Shown here in pieces: positions 14,749 to 14,832 of a stretch of 14,832 nucleotides of DNA. The stretch comes from Erysipelotrichaceae bacterium UBA3379 (GTDB taxonomy: Bacteria > Bacillota_I > Bacilli_A > Erysipelotrichales > Coprobacillaceae), in NCBI GenBank assembly GCA_002359025.1, contig DEPZ01000004.1:1-14832 (forward strand), given 5' to 3'. Position numbers and translations under genes: made by a program. Within the stretch, counting starts at the first letter, position 1; each line of letters begins with the position of its first letter. The notes under the pieces were generated by a model that worked only from the letters and a program-made list of their open reading frames with translations, made no database searches and had not been told where the DNA came from.

Positions 14749-14832
14749 TGGCGGAGGTTGAGGGATTCGAACCCCCGCGGGACTTTCATCCCCTGTCGGT
14801 TTTCAAGACCGATCCCTTCAGCCGGACTTGGG
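14749..14832 (-). tRNA. tRNA-Ser (anticodon TGA), 5' end cut off by window edge
   Basis: The visible 84 bases show anticodon stem TCGGT/ACCGA with loop CTTGAAA (anticodon TGA), a long class II variable arm, a T-arm with GGTTCGAATCC and the 3' acceptor strand AACCTCC-G-CCA. The 5' acceptor strand, roughly the first eight bases, lies past the right edge. Confidence 0.93.

Overview
The window looks like a chromosomal segment from a low-GC Firmicute. AT-rich codon use, strong AGGAGG-type ribosome binding sites, CCA-encoding tRNA genes and the gene set (FeoAB, DUF969/DUF979, AI-2E family membrane protein, Cof-type HAD, CtpE-like P-type ATPase) would suit a gut-associated Erysipelotrichales/Coprobacillaceae-like organism. 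That placement is inference; no taxonomic marker gene is present. I see no mobile element, CRISPR array, phage gene or recognised defence system, and no gene-free stretch longer than 300 bases.

Layout from left to right. (1) 1-4289, minus strand: a tight gene string in transcription order DUF4186 protein, FeoA, FeoB, LUD-domain protein, and MalQ (cut off by the left edge). It combines ferrous iron uptake with two small cysteine-bearing proteins of uncertain role. (2) 4403-4921, plus strand: an isochorismatase-family cysteine hydrolase, divergent from the iron operon, with apparently overlapping promoters between them. (3) 5010-7720, minus strand: a four-gene operon in transcription order DUF969, DUF979, pyroglutamyl peptidase I and a gamma-glutamylcyclotransferase-like protein. 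Two of its junctions are TAATG stop/start overlaps. DUF969/DUF979 are annotated elsewhere as the two subunits of a 5-oxoproline transporter; the peptidase releases 5-oxoproline and the cyclotransferase family forms it, so the operon appears to be a 5-oxoproline (pyroglutamate) module.

(4) 7888-9183, minus: a stand-alone citrate synthase with its own terminator and a promoter region rich in TTGTATA/TATACAA half-sites. (5) 9378-10151, minus: a Cof-type HAD phosphatase whose leader carries a strong Shine-Dalgarno separated from the start codon by an 11-bp hairpin. (6) 10312-11280, minus: an AI-2E/PerM/YtvI-type membrane protein. (7) 11403-11885, plus: an unrecognised 160-residue protein that may be an orphan degenerate GGDEF-like sensor domain. 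Its 3' end overlaps, tail to tail, (8) 11874-14198, minus: a CtpE-like cation P-type ATPase. (9) 14258-14832, minus: the end of a tRNA operon, in transcription order Ser(TGA, cut by the right edge), fMet(CAT), Asp(GTC), Phe(GAA), Met(CAT), Glu(TTC), followed by an intrinsic terminator.

Most of the content is ordinary housekeeping and transport. The least explained pieces are DUF4186 at the head of the Feo operon, the cyclotransferase in the oxoproline operon, the hairpin in the HAD leader and the orphan protein at 11403-11885.
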